A stretch of DNA of 64,000 nt. Source: Tyto alba. Lineage: Eukaryota; Chordata; Aves; Strigiformes; Tytonidae. Made by a program: the position numbers and the translations under genes. Shown here in pieces: positions 23,929 through 36,057 of the stretch; the first letter of the stretch is position 1; each line of letters opens with the position of its first letter. The stretch is from the NCBI RefSeq assembly GCF_018691265.1, contig NW_024881300.1, positions 3,305,046 to 3,369,045 of the forward strand. Direction: 5' to 3'. The notes under the pieces were generated by a model. It made no database searches, was not told the DNA's origin, and saw nothing but the letters and a program-made list of their open reading frames with translations.

Positions 23929-25005
23929 CTAGCTCCTACAGATTTCCAGGGAATCGTAGGGATCTGCAAGAGGACGGGGAAAGAAGATTTAGGGCTATAA
24001 GGAAAATGCTGCAAAATGCCTTCTGCACTCACTGAGAATACTCTGTTTCACCAGCACTGGCTGTTACATACGATGCACACCTGTTCTGCAGACCAAGCAT
24101 TTGCACTCAAATGTGATAGAGAAAGGGTATACAGAGAAATAGAATTGCACCACCCTGTCCCTTTTCCTTTTTTTTTTTTTTTTTTTTTTTCTTCCTTACG
24201 TGGGTATGTAGGGTGGGTCTCTTTCTCCTCTGCTTCATTATTTAGCAGGAATGTCAAGTTTACCCTTCGCAGGTTTTTCCTGAGGACTTCAGCGCAATTT
24301 GATTTTGATTTTACATTTTAAAAGAATCTCAAAGTCAACCACATTGTGTCAGGTGCCCAGCAACAACTAAAATAGCTAAGGAAGTGGTAGCTTCAGTGCA
24401 GCCATTTTCTGCCCAGTGGGGTACCATGCAGATTCAGTGAGCTATGGCAACAAACAGTGGTCATCTGATGGAAAATCTACTCTAACCTTGATAATTCCTC
24501 TTTTGGCATTTCATTGAGGGTGAGCTCACCCATTATCCAGTTGACAGGTAATTTCCAGCTTGGAGTGATATAACAGGAGCTGAATTATGTTAGGAAATAC
24601 AAGCAGGAGAAAAAGCACTTAAGGAAAATCATTCACAAGGCAGTAATAAAAGACATATGGCCTGCGAATTCTCTTGTCCATCTTGTCTTTCTTTTGCTCA
24701 GGAATGCAGATTTCCAGGATGTAATTTGAATGCCTTTTGCAAAGACCTTTGCTTTATTACATTGTTAGTGTTCCTTGGGAGAATCAAGAGTGTTGACAGT
24801 TTTTGCATCTGGTATCTGCATTCAGATGCAAGTTATCTTGCATCTGAATTACGATATGTGTGTGTTGGTCTGCTGTACCAAAGGTTTTGGTGAACCTTAT
24901 TTGAAGAGCAGTTTCTGAGTTGAAACGATCCTGACATAAAGCTACGCTTTGAACACCTATTCGGAGATATCTAAATGTTAATAATAAAGCATATTGTAAT
25001 CTAGA
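23929..25005 (+). other. FBXL8: FBXL8 3' UTR
   Basis: Non-coding sequence after the FBXL8 stop, with a T run of over 20 bases near 24169-24190, ending shortly after the AATAAA at 24983-24988. No other coding potential. Confidence 0.7.
24983..24988 (+). promoter_or_regulatory. FBXL8: Poly(A) signal AATAAA of FBXL8
   Basis: Canonical hexamer about 1.05 kb after the stop codon and about 0.63 kb before the HSF4 start codon, consistent with FBXL8 ending here. Confidence 0.7.
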
Positions 25006-25621
25006 TTCAGTGTATAGCTGTTTTTATCACCCTCTCTTCTCTTCCAAGAGCCAAATCATTTCTCTTGACAAATAACATGGGCTCTGTAGCCAAACCAGCT
25101 TACAATTTTGACTTTTGAAAACCTTGCCAAAGATGTGCTGCCCTGAGATCTGGCCAGCCGTTGTTCACCTGTGCCAGCCAACACTTAGGACAAGAAAATT
25201 CCAAAATAACAATTCAGGTGCCTCCACAAACGTGGCACTGCTGTGCCACAGGCTCTCGGCAGGTGGGCTCACGGCAGTGACTTGCTAACCTCCCAGCATA
25301 AGGTGCTCAGCACGTGTTCCCTTTGCATGACACTGCGTATTTATTCATGGCTCTGTGAGATCGGCTGCAGTGCATTTTCATTCTGTGTATTGTTCTCTGG
25401 GGCTGGTGATGCCATCGTATTGTGCTGAGTTTTTAAGAGTGCGAGCAGCACTGCTGATGTGACTCCCTGGGAGCCTACTTTCCACTGGCCTGGGATAAAA
25501 TTCAGTGGTTCATTCTCTGTCGGGTGCAGGCGCGTGCAGGGAGGCAGGCACGCTGAGAGCAATGGGGTTAGTGTAGCTGGGGCACTGAAAAACTATGCAG
25601 GATTCACCCAGCTCTCTGGTG
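25006..25621 (+). promoter_or_regulatory. HSF4: HSF4 promoter / 5' UTR interval
   Basis: The short gap between the FBXL8 poly(A) signal and the HSF4 start codon must hold the HSF4 promoter and 5' UTR unless further non-coding exons lie upstream. There is no CpG island here, unlike TRADD and FBXL8, which fits a tissue-restricted gene. A tggcctgggataaaa element lies near 25487-25501 but is not a firm TATA box. Confidence 0.4.
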
Positions 25622-28600
25622 ATGGATGGATACTCCAGCAATGTGCCAGCTTTCCTAACCAAACTCTGGACGCTGGTGGAAGATCCTGAAACGAACCATC
25701 TCATCTGCTGGAGTACTGTAAGTACAGCGAATATCGGGTGTCGCTGAGTGCCTGCAACACCTGGAAAAACCCAGGTGCAAGGCCTAAGTACTGCATTGCA
25801 CAGCAACTTCCCATTGCTTTACAGGTGTTGGCCAGCTAACTGGGAGAGTGAAAGGAATGATAGCTCGTTAGGGAATATTTATCTGTAATATTGTGGCTTT
25901 TCTGTTTCAAAGGGACAACTTTTTTGGGGGAGTGTTTTAATAATATTTACACTTGAAGCATCTTAAAGGGTGTCTCACACTGAATCTTGTAAAAATCTAG
26001 ACTCTTTAAGAGAGAGGTTTTTCACCTTGCTTCGATCTGCGGTTCCCTAAAATTTTCTAGAAAAGGTGCAAAGCCCTTAAAACATTCCACTGCTGTTTGT
26101 ATTATTTCAGATGTCTTTCTTATCAGCCTTTCACAAATGCCTTGGGAGAAGGCAGCAGATAAACAGCATTCAGACCTCACACTAAAACCTGTAGTTTAAA
26201 CAAATCTAGGTCTGGCACCCTAAATCACTCACATTTTGGAAGAGCTTTACTTGATTTTTTCAACAAGTCTGTGATGATCATCATGATGTATGTGTGTATT
26301 GTCCGTACAGCCGCATAGGGATAGATTGTTTTGCTTCAGCTTCTTATTTATCACTGAGGCATTAATATACCAAGTGAAATCAGAGAATGAAAAAGGTTTA
26401 TTTGTCCCCCCATATAGCATTTTGATACTACATTGTGCTTTTGACCTAACTAAGACTTGCTGCAAACAATGTGATTTGTCTTCAACAGGGAGTTATCAGA
26501 TAAGCTGTGTGCATAAACTTTGCTCTCCAAAATCAGGAATCTATAACAAGAGCAGATTTAAAGGGAAAAAGGTCTGAAGCAGCCTTTCTGTCATGTGTTT
26601 GTGTCCAGTAGAGTTTTTATTCAAAACTTGAGATAGGATTTGAGCTGCATTGTTAGCCAAGGCAATGGTTGCTTTCTGATGGTGGTATTACGTGGCCATA
26701 CCTTTGAGAACCACCAAGTTTTGGTATCGCCCATTTTAAATAAGGACTTTCAAGCTAGGAAGGATTCTCTAACATATATTAATAGTCCCCTCTCTGTTAC
26801 ACTTACTGTTATTTTTGACTGCCCACCACCACCACCTGAATGCTCTGCTTTCTTGCAACCTAACATAGGCTACAGCTACATTCTTGAGAGGTTTTCTTAA
26901 GGCCTTTAGATGTTTAAGTTTCTCATGTTGCATGTTCCCATGTTTCCCATGTTCTTCCTCTTCTATCCATCAGTGTTGTTGAAGCTGAGAAATTGTGTGC
27001 ATGCCTAAGATTTCTGGATGTAATCAGAACTCTTAGAAAATAGGACCTATAAGGACCTGTGAACTGTTTGTTAACATGAAGGAGAAGAGGATGACAGGAA
27101 ACATGGTAATGGTTTCTATACACACTGAAGGCTGTTGTAAGATGGAAAGGAAAAGTCTGCTGTATGTGTCCATGGTAGATTGGTCAAGAAGTAATTAAAT
27201 GAATTTCTGAAATGGAAAATGCAGTTAGGAGGAACTCGTAGCAAACTTCTGGAGTAGCTTGCCTGGGCAGGGCACAGGGTGTCTGTCATCATGGATCTGT
27301 CAAAACCAGTTAAGATAAGCATCTGCTAAAACTGATATGCTGCAGGTTGAATTTTGCCTTGGGCAGAGAAGGTGTCTCCCAGCTTGTGCTCCCATGATGT
27401 AGAGTGAGGCAGAGCTGCTGTGTGGGAACAAGCTGGCACATGCATGTTTCATCCATGAGCACACAGTAACTCCAAAGTCTCTTGTGTCTGTAGGAACCCT
27501 TCTGGGTTCACCAGCTTCTGAGAACATTGCAGCCCTGAATTCAAAGGAACGACCTCTCAAGGGAGGCCATAAGAAGGTGTTCAGGTTCACAAACCCCTCC
27601 CATTTCTTATTTTACATCATCCTGCCCAGCCTGGGACACACTGGTGTATCCCAGAGATAGTGAGTGGGCAGAAGCACAAGGGAGGTAGGAGAAACCAGCT
27701 CTCTCCCCAGAACAGCCTTTGCAGTGTTGGGAAACTCTGGTCCCTGCTGCCATGTTTGCAAACTCAGCCCCTGGGGATAATCTCAGCCTACAGATTACTA
27801 GTGAATCTCTTAACCACTTGGCCAGCCTTTGCTTCTGTTGCATGGGGTAAAGAATGATAGGAAAGACCCTGGTGATGGTCAAAGGACACTGTCAAGGCAA
27901 ACAGTCACATTCAAGTATTTGCAGCAGTGAACATGGAGCAAGAAGTAAGCTGACCCAGAGTCTTTTGTTTGTGGGCGTGCAGGGGTGTTGACAGACGAGC
28001 CAGGGCACAGAGGGAATTGGCACCATTTGGTGTTGGAAACGTAGTGGCAATGAGTAAGGCAGCAGGGTTTGCCAGCTGGCCGTTCTGCAGTGGCTGTGGG
28101 AAGGCTACAGGCACACAGTGGCACCTCTTCAGTTGCTGAACTTTCTCGTGGTCCTGATTATGCTCCCTGTTTTAGAAACATCCAGGCAGCCCTGAGAGCA
28201 CCCATACAGCTGTGGACCCTGTGATGGGTGCATGGTGGGACCCACACGCTGCTGGTACACTCCTCCTGCATGCAGGGCCTGGGTGCTCACCCTTACGAAA
28301 CGCTGTCCTCCTCTGTCAGAACCCACTCCGCTGTGCGATTACCCCCCAAGCTGACACACCACTGGACTGCTGGTAATAACGCTGAACACAGCAAGAGGAT
28401 GACTGTGGCCGTGCTGGTCTCAGACCCATCCCTGCCAAAATCGTACAGGCGCTGGTGTCTTTAGCTACCTGTCTCTCCAAACTCATCTGCAGCTGGGTTG
28501 CTAAGTCCCTAATATCTGCTGATGTCTTTGCACTGGCATAGGTCTCTGCATCTTGCCTGTCCTCCCATAAAGCTGTGGAGAGCTTAGGCTGCACAGTTGG

Positions 28601-31600
28601 GTGGTTCCCCAGGTAGGTCTTTGCAGCTCTTTCTCTCTCCACAAGCAAAGCCAATGTAAGCCTCTGGACGATACCATTCTCTTCAAGTTTACAAAAATGC
28701 CATGTGTGCCCCAAACTCCCATGTGAAATTGTGATTCTTCATTCCTCCAAATTCTCAGTACTGCCCCTGCCATCTGGAGCAGAGATAAGATTTGAGATGG
28801 TCTGCCATCCACCATATCCTGGAGACACTGATCTGTTGAGGTCAGAGATTTAGAAAATGTTGTTTCTAAGTGTTAGCTACAGATGAAAATTAATTGCTAT
28901 TTTTTTCTGTCCCTTAAAAAGATCATGTGGATTGCTGTTTGCAAAAAGTTTCAAGGCAGCTGCAGTGCAATGTGTCTTACAAGCTCTCTCTGCAACAGCT
29001 TAACTGCCAGCAGGTAGAAGGCCAGGCAGGGGAAGCACATGGCTGCAGTGTGTCAGTCTCTGCCAGCAATCCCAGGCAGTTTGCCTTGTTTTGCAGTCAC
29101 GGATCCTGGCAATGCAACCTCAGGAACGGATATTTTATCTGGTTAACATGCATGTTGCTAGTTTGGACGGTAAAGCATGACTGTTAACATTTTGCGGTTG
29201 CCTTTGTGGCTGTGTAATATCAAAACTAGTCAGGAGAAGTGCGTAGAGCTTCTGGATCAGTGTAGTGTCTCCAGGGATGATTTACTTTCTTGCCTTGCTG
29301 TGTTTCTTGTAGCATGTCTCCAGGCAGTGCTCCCTCCAGGACTTCTGTGCTCTGGCGCAGATGGGTCAGAGTTAGACCTATACAAGAAGGTCAAGGGGTT
29401 ATAATGGCAGTTCCCACTTTCCGGGACCTTCTTCAGACACCAGAGTCTTTCTGTGAGATCCACGCAAGGGTGGATGATCACAAAGCTATCAGCTATTGTG
29501 TGTAAAAGTCTGTAGCTTCTCTCTCACCTCCAAGGCTCTGAATTAAGTGGTAGCAAAGGTTAGTAGAAAAAGATCAAAACTGGTCATAGAGGACTGACTG
29601 TACCAGAACTGAAAGGAGCACATCTGTCATTGAAGGCTGTTGCCACTCTTCTCAGCTTCAAGGTCACAATTCAGAGAGCATGACTTCTCTCACTGTAGGA
29701 CTTGAGGAGATCATCTCCCCCTGGGCACCTCTCATGGTCAGGGATGCCTCTCTGACTTTGCCTTTGTCCTTGTTTCCTCTGCAGAATGGCACCAGTTTCC
29801 ATGTGTTCGACCAAGGACGCTTTGCCAAAGAGGTGCTGCCTAAGTATTTCAAACACAACAACATGGCCAGCTTCGTCCGGCAGCTGAACATGTGTAAGTT
29901 CAACCTCCGGAGCCCAGGCTTTGTGGGACCTACAGACAGTGGGGGAGTGACAGAAAGTGGGGGTGGGACAGGAGGCATGAAAGCAACCATGGCTAGAAAA
30001 GTTGAGCTCTCAAGTATACACTTTATTGTGGCACTACTGATTTTGCCAAAGAGGACCTGCCTCTGAGATGCTGTGGGGATGATTTCCTTGTATTGACCTT
30101 AGATTCCAGCACGGAATTTCTGTTGAATTAAATCATAAGATGTGAGCTAAGAAATTTCAGCTACCAGTTTTTCTGCTTCTCTTACATCAATTTGATGACC
30201 TATTATTATTTCTTTTCCATTTTATTATATATGGGGCTTTTTCCAGCAGACTGATACTGTGACACCTTCCACAGAAACTGCTTCTTTTGAAGGTAGCATG
30301 TCCAGAGCTTATCCATTTTCCCAGCTGAACTATTGCTGAACTAATTATGGACAGTACTTCTCCCTGCCTTGCTGATCAGACATTTTCACCCCTTAATGGA
30401 GGTTTAGGTGTCATTTTCAGCCACATCTAGACCATGACTGTGTTAAATATGGTTCTTTTCTGATAGTTTTTGGAAGGTGTTCAGTGACTAGCTCACAAAG
30501 TTCCTCAGTAGAGTTTTAATTTTGCTGTTTAACTATACAGTGGCCCTACTGTAATTTTTAGGCCGGTCTTTAGATATGTTTAGAAACCTTTCTAGGACTT
30601 CAGAGAAGTGCCCAAAGTAGATTTCTAAAGGTGCATGTGACCTTGTTTTCCAAAAGTGGCACCTGATGCTTGTCTACAGCTTTGAAAAACCACCATCCCC
30701 AGAATCCCTTTTGGCTTGCAAATCAAACTAGAGATTTTGTAAGGACAGGCATCTCCACTCCTGGCAGACAGACTGACATGCCCAAGGGATTGCCGGCGAG
30801 GCTTTCATGGTGTCGGCCAGCGGCAGCGTGTCCTCAGAGCTGCAGGATGTCCAGCGGGGTACACGGGGTTCCCCCTCCCTTGCACTGGATTTTTTGTAGA
30901 TAGGGCCCAAAAGCATACCCAGCTGTGGGGAGGCGGCACGGCTGTGCCTTGAGCACCAGAACAGCTCAAAAAGTGGCGGGGAGTGAAAAGAAATGTCCTC
31001 AGAAATGGCGGGGTGGGAGGAAAGGAGGAGGGCCTGGGCCTGCCAGCCCTTCACCTGCACCCTCTCCACGCAGACGGCTTCAGGAAGGTGGTGAACATCG
31101 AGCAGGGGGGGCTCGTCAAGCCCGAGCGGGACGACACCGAGTTCCAGCACCTCTGCTTCCTGCAGGGCCACGAGCACCTCCTGGAGCACATCAGGAGGAA
31201 GGTGAGGGGGTGCCGGGCGGGGGGACACACAGCCGGGCCTCGGCGGGCCCCCCCGGAGAGCCCCTTCGAGGCGGGAAGGCGGAGGCGCGGCAGGCGCCTG
31301 TTCCAGAAGGTTCCACACCACTGCGGTGGAGAGGCTGCGTGGTGCTTTTTCAAAGCCTCCCTCAGCCATATGCCCCACAACTTAACTAATGTTATGTGTG
31401 GAGACGTAGATCCCTTGGATTGTTTTAAGCCTGTTGTCTCTTTATTTAATTTGTTTCCTCTGGGCCTTTTGCTTGGAGAGAAGGAGTGAATACTTGTTTT
31501 CCGTCCCTCATGCGCCTCGAGTGGGAAATGCCTCGTTTCTCCCTGCGCAGGAGCTCCCTGTACCTGCTGTCATGACTCACTGCCCTGGGTCCTTCTAACC

Positions 31601-34600
31601 CTCCCACGTCCCTTTTTTGGGTTGTATTGACCAGAACAGCACTCCGTGGTCATTGTGAGGGTTTCCACCACAGCTGCATTCCTCTCTTGATAACTCCCCC
31701 AATGCTTGTTTGCTTTCAGCCCACAGGCCCCCATGCTATAGACCGCTCAGCATAACTCCAAGATCACCCTGTGGTCTGTTTTCTGTCCTCTCCATATATT
31801 TGTATGGCTGGGGCAGGGGTCCTCAGGGTGCAGGGCTTGGCTTTCATCAGAGTTTTGTCTGTGTTTTCTTGCTCCATCGCTCAGTTTCACGAGACCTTCG
31901 TGTAGTGCTGCACGGCCAGGCTTGCTTCCCACCACTCAGCTTTTGGGTTGTTACCTGCTTTTCTGGATAAGTACAAAATAACTCCTGCAAGGTCTCCCAC
32001 CAGCCATCTCCTGTTATGATAGAAGAAATAACTTACTCCTGCCCTCTGTTTGCTGTCTTTTAACCTGTTATTGATGCCCCAGAAAGGCTCTTCTCTTACT
32101 GTATTAGTGTAGCAAATTCAGAAAAGGGACTTCAGCAAAAGTCTTCTGAAAATTCAAGTGTAATATGTCAATTTGAAACATTACCTCAGGCTAATCCCTG
32201 TAAAACACAAAACTGGATTTGGTTTCTCTGTAGTTAAAGTAGAAAGATTTAATTAAACAACCAAGTTCAATTCTTCCCTAACCCTCAAAATACCTTTTTT
32301 TTTTTCTTTGTTTCTTTCCTTCTTTCTTTCCTTCTTTCTTCCTTTCTTCCTTTTTTCCTTTTTTTCCTTCCTTTCTTCCTTTCTTCCTTTTTTTTCCTTT
32401 TTTTCCTACCCAAGCTGCTTTGAAATAAGTCCCCATTCTGGTGGGGAATGTTCTGCTGACAACAGACCCTCTGTACAAAAGGATTTGTCCTGCTCTTTGC
32501 TCTATTTTGTCCCTTTGGCCCTTACAATAATACCCTAAGTATAGTTCAGACTCTTGTACATGTTGCCTGTCCTGGTATTTCAGCACATTTCAGTATTTCA
32601 GACTGGCTGGTGGAAGTCCTGTACCCGACCCACAGCAATGACTCTGTCTGGCCATGGCCATTCTTGCGTTGGTAAAATCCACCTTTGATTTTTCCTCCTC
32701 AGGTGTCAGTAGTGAAAAGTGAGGAGACCAAGATGCGCCAGGAGGACCTCAGCAGGTTGCTATACGAGGTACAGATACTGAGAAGTCAGCAGGAGAACAT
32801 GGAGTGTCAAGTGCAGGACATGAAGCAGTGAGTTGAATCCTACTCAGGCTGCTTCTTACGGGAATTTGCTTCTATAGAGTTGTTGATCTTGGGGAATGTC
32901 TCAAAGGAGGAGCCTTACCTACGTCCTTCCCAGGGAGCATGTACTGACCCAGGGACTAATCACAGGGAGTAGATCTGTTGAGCAAATAACATGTAAGATT
33001 TCTATGCAGACCTGATGATCTACAAAATAGGAGTTAATGCTCTGTCTTTTGTGAAAGGTAGACATATTCTTTTCATCTATGTTTTCCCTTTACAGATGAG
33101 GAAAGCACAGAGGAGGCTGTGTAGGAATATGTGTATAACCTGGGGACTTAGCTCAGATAACTGTATTTCCTCCAGATAGAAATGATGGTAAAGACGGAAC
33201 TCTTTCTCACACGTAGAAGAGTCCTTGGCAGAAATGTGGTGGTGTCCACTCCAGCTATTGAAAAAATAATTTAAAAAAGAACCACTCTGTCATCTTCCAC
33301 CTCCAAAATATATGGCTGGGCTGAAATATATAAGAACACAAGATGTGTTTAGTCCATGGACCTGGCTCTCTGAAGACTGTGTCTTCTGACCTGGCCAAAA
33401 TTGTTGTATAAGAGAAAAACAAGCAAATGCAATGCTGCTTGTCTGTGTCTGCCTGACCTCCAGATGTCTGAGACTCAGGGATTTTGAGTCAGATGTGGTC
33501 ACTGGGAATTTAGTAAATAGATATGGCTTTATAAATCATGTACTTGGAGAGGTTTTTATTGGCCTCCTGAATTTGAATCCTTACAGAGAACTTTGTTTAA
33601 AAAGCACTTGAATAATTAAAAAGAGCCCAAACCCTTTTTTTGTAATGAAAACTGATATTCGTACATCACCAGATGACACTGACATCCTGGGCCTTGAGAG
33701 AACACTATGTGCTGTGAAACTTCATTCCAGCCCCCCAGTACCTTATGTGCAATGGATAAATATCTTTATCCTACCTCAATTTTTACTGACTCCCACAGTT
33801 AGCACATGCATTAAACCACACACTGAAATCCAGGAACAGTAGCTATGGAAGTGTTTCTAGGCTAGTACCTTATTTATTTTTTAATAAATTCCAGAGTTGA
33901 TGATTTGGCCTTGCTTTTAGTTTATTCTCTCCTTTGATTTGCTTGGTCCCTTCTTCCATCTGGCAAAAGGCAAAGTTGCATTCAACTGATGAAAGCAATA
34001 CATTTTTTATAACCTAGGACAGACCAGAAATCCCAGGCTGAAACCCTGTTCAGAAATTTACACCACTGAAGGACCATTAGGCCATAACTCCAGTAGAAGC
34101 TGTCAGACTAAGGAAAGATGCTTTGCTGAAAAGCCTGTCAGTACCAGCACAGAAAGTTCACTGCAGAGATTGTTGCCGTACAAGCTCCTGTGGTGCTCTT
34201 TCGAGCTCTGGACCTTATCTTCCTAGTTCTAGGATCAATCCACACTAGAAAAAGGCAAAAAGGTTTATAAAGTTCACTTGTACGATGGGTTTTTCTGGCC
34301 TGTCAGTTTTGATCCATCCATATACTCTCGAGATAAGTTCACTGGCAAAACCTTTTGCAGCATGGACCTGACTGGCATCCAGATTTGGAGGCGACACAGT
34401 AAATAAACTCTGCATCTCCCCATTCCACTTCCTGGGGCTGACTGTTCAAGGAAGCCTGTAAACTCCCGTGTGCTGCATTTGCAGACAGAAAATAAATATG
34501 CTTTATGCAATTGCAAGCTAGACACAGGTCTCTGCTGGGTGAAAGCAGTGACTCCCACTAATAAAATCATTACAATCCTCCTAGCTCATGGCTCTCAGAT

Positions 34601-36014
34601 GCAGAAGCATCCTTTTCGCTGCTCCAGTCACTCCCAAACATGCGTTTGTACCACCACGCGTACAAGGTGTCAGAAGGCAGAATACATAGAATCTCTATCC
34701 ATAGGATCTCTTGGTCTTTGGGGGCACTGAGGGGGCAGTTGTGGAGAGGTTGGGCTTCCTTGGCTCCCACAGGAAGAACAGTCTGGGTGATCCAAATAAT
34801 CCAGTCACAAATCATGCCTTGCTGAAATTCTGAGTTTGGCCCAAATGTTCCATGAAAACTAAATATGCATGTCCCCTTGTTACACCTCCCCACCCCCCAT
34901 TCCTCCCTAAATGTTAGGTTCTGTTTCTTTGGGTTTCCTCCGTGCTTTGGTCTGTAGTTCTTTTGGGGTCAAGGAAAAACAAGGGAAGCAATTGTGTGGC
35001 CCTGTTTGGGACACCTGAAAAGAGCAAAGCACTTCAAGAGCCCCAAAATGAGACACACTTTGCACAGTTGGATCTACTGTGTGTCATGGCAGCACAGTGG
35101 GCTGTTGGGATGCTTCTGTGTTCATGGAAAGTCTCTGTTTCACTTTCAGGCAAAATGAAGTTCTTTGGCGGGAAGTTGTTTCTCTACGGCAGAACCACTC
35201 ACAGCAACAGAAAGTGATCAACAAGGTAGTGGTCGTATAAACTCCACTTGTACTGCATGATGCATGTCCTCCCCTGATTTTTTTTTTTTTCACTTTGTCC
35301 TATAATCTTCTCCACACTCTGATATCATAGTGTATTTATTTTCCCTCTCTTTAAAGTTGTGTGATGCTCTTACGTGTCCCATGGAAAGTGGTCATTAACA
35401 AAGCATAGATTATGCCCTTGAGCAAAAGATTTTAATTTCCCTGTCAGTCCTTGCTGTGATGTTAGAAACCACTTTTCTGTTGTCCTGAGCAAGAGAGCAC
35501 AACTCTCACTAATTGCTCTGTATTGGCTGTGTTGTCGCTGTACCGATGCCTTTGGGCTTCCCAAATCTTTCCTCTGTACCAGAGAGGAGCCTCCCCCTCC
35601 TGCCAGCACTAAAGCTGCAGGCAGCAGAACTGGCTAGCCGTTCCCCCAGTGGGGACCTCTGGCAACTGTTACTTTTTCTGGTGTTATTGGTATAGATGAG
35701 GAATTGTACAACTTTTTAGACTGAAGGAGCACTGCGGAGCCATCTCCCTTGAAATCTGGCATGACCAGTGCTAGAAAAGGCCTCTGCAGTGATTCCCAGA
35801 TGGTGCTGATGTGACTGAGCACGTCACATTTCCCAGTTCCCCTGAGAGCCACGTTCTGACCATCACGTGGCATCACAGAGTCATAGGACCGGATAGAAAT
35901 GCACGAGGCTATCAAATCTTCCTCCAGCTCTGAGTCTGGACCAGCCACACCACTCATTAAAGAGGCATTTGTGCAACTCTATTTTGTTATACTGAGCAAT
36001 AAGAGACAGCTGTG

Positions 36015-36057
<43 letters not shown>

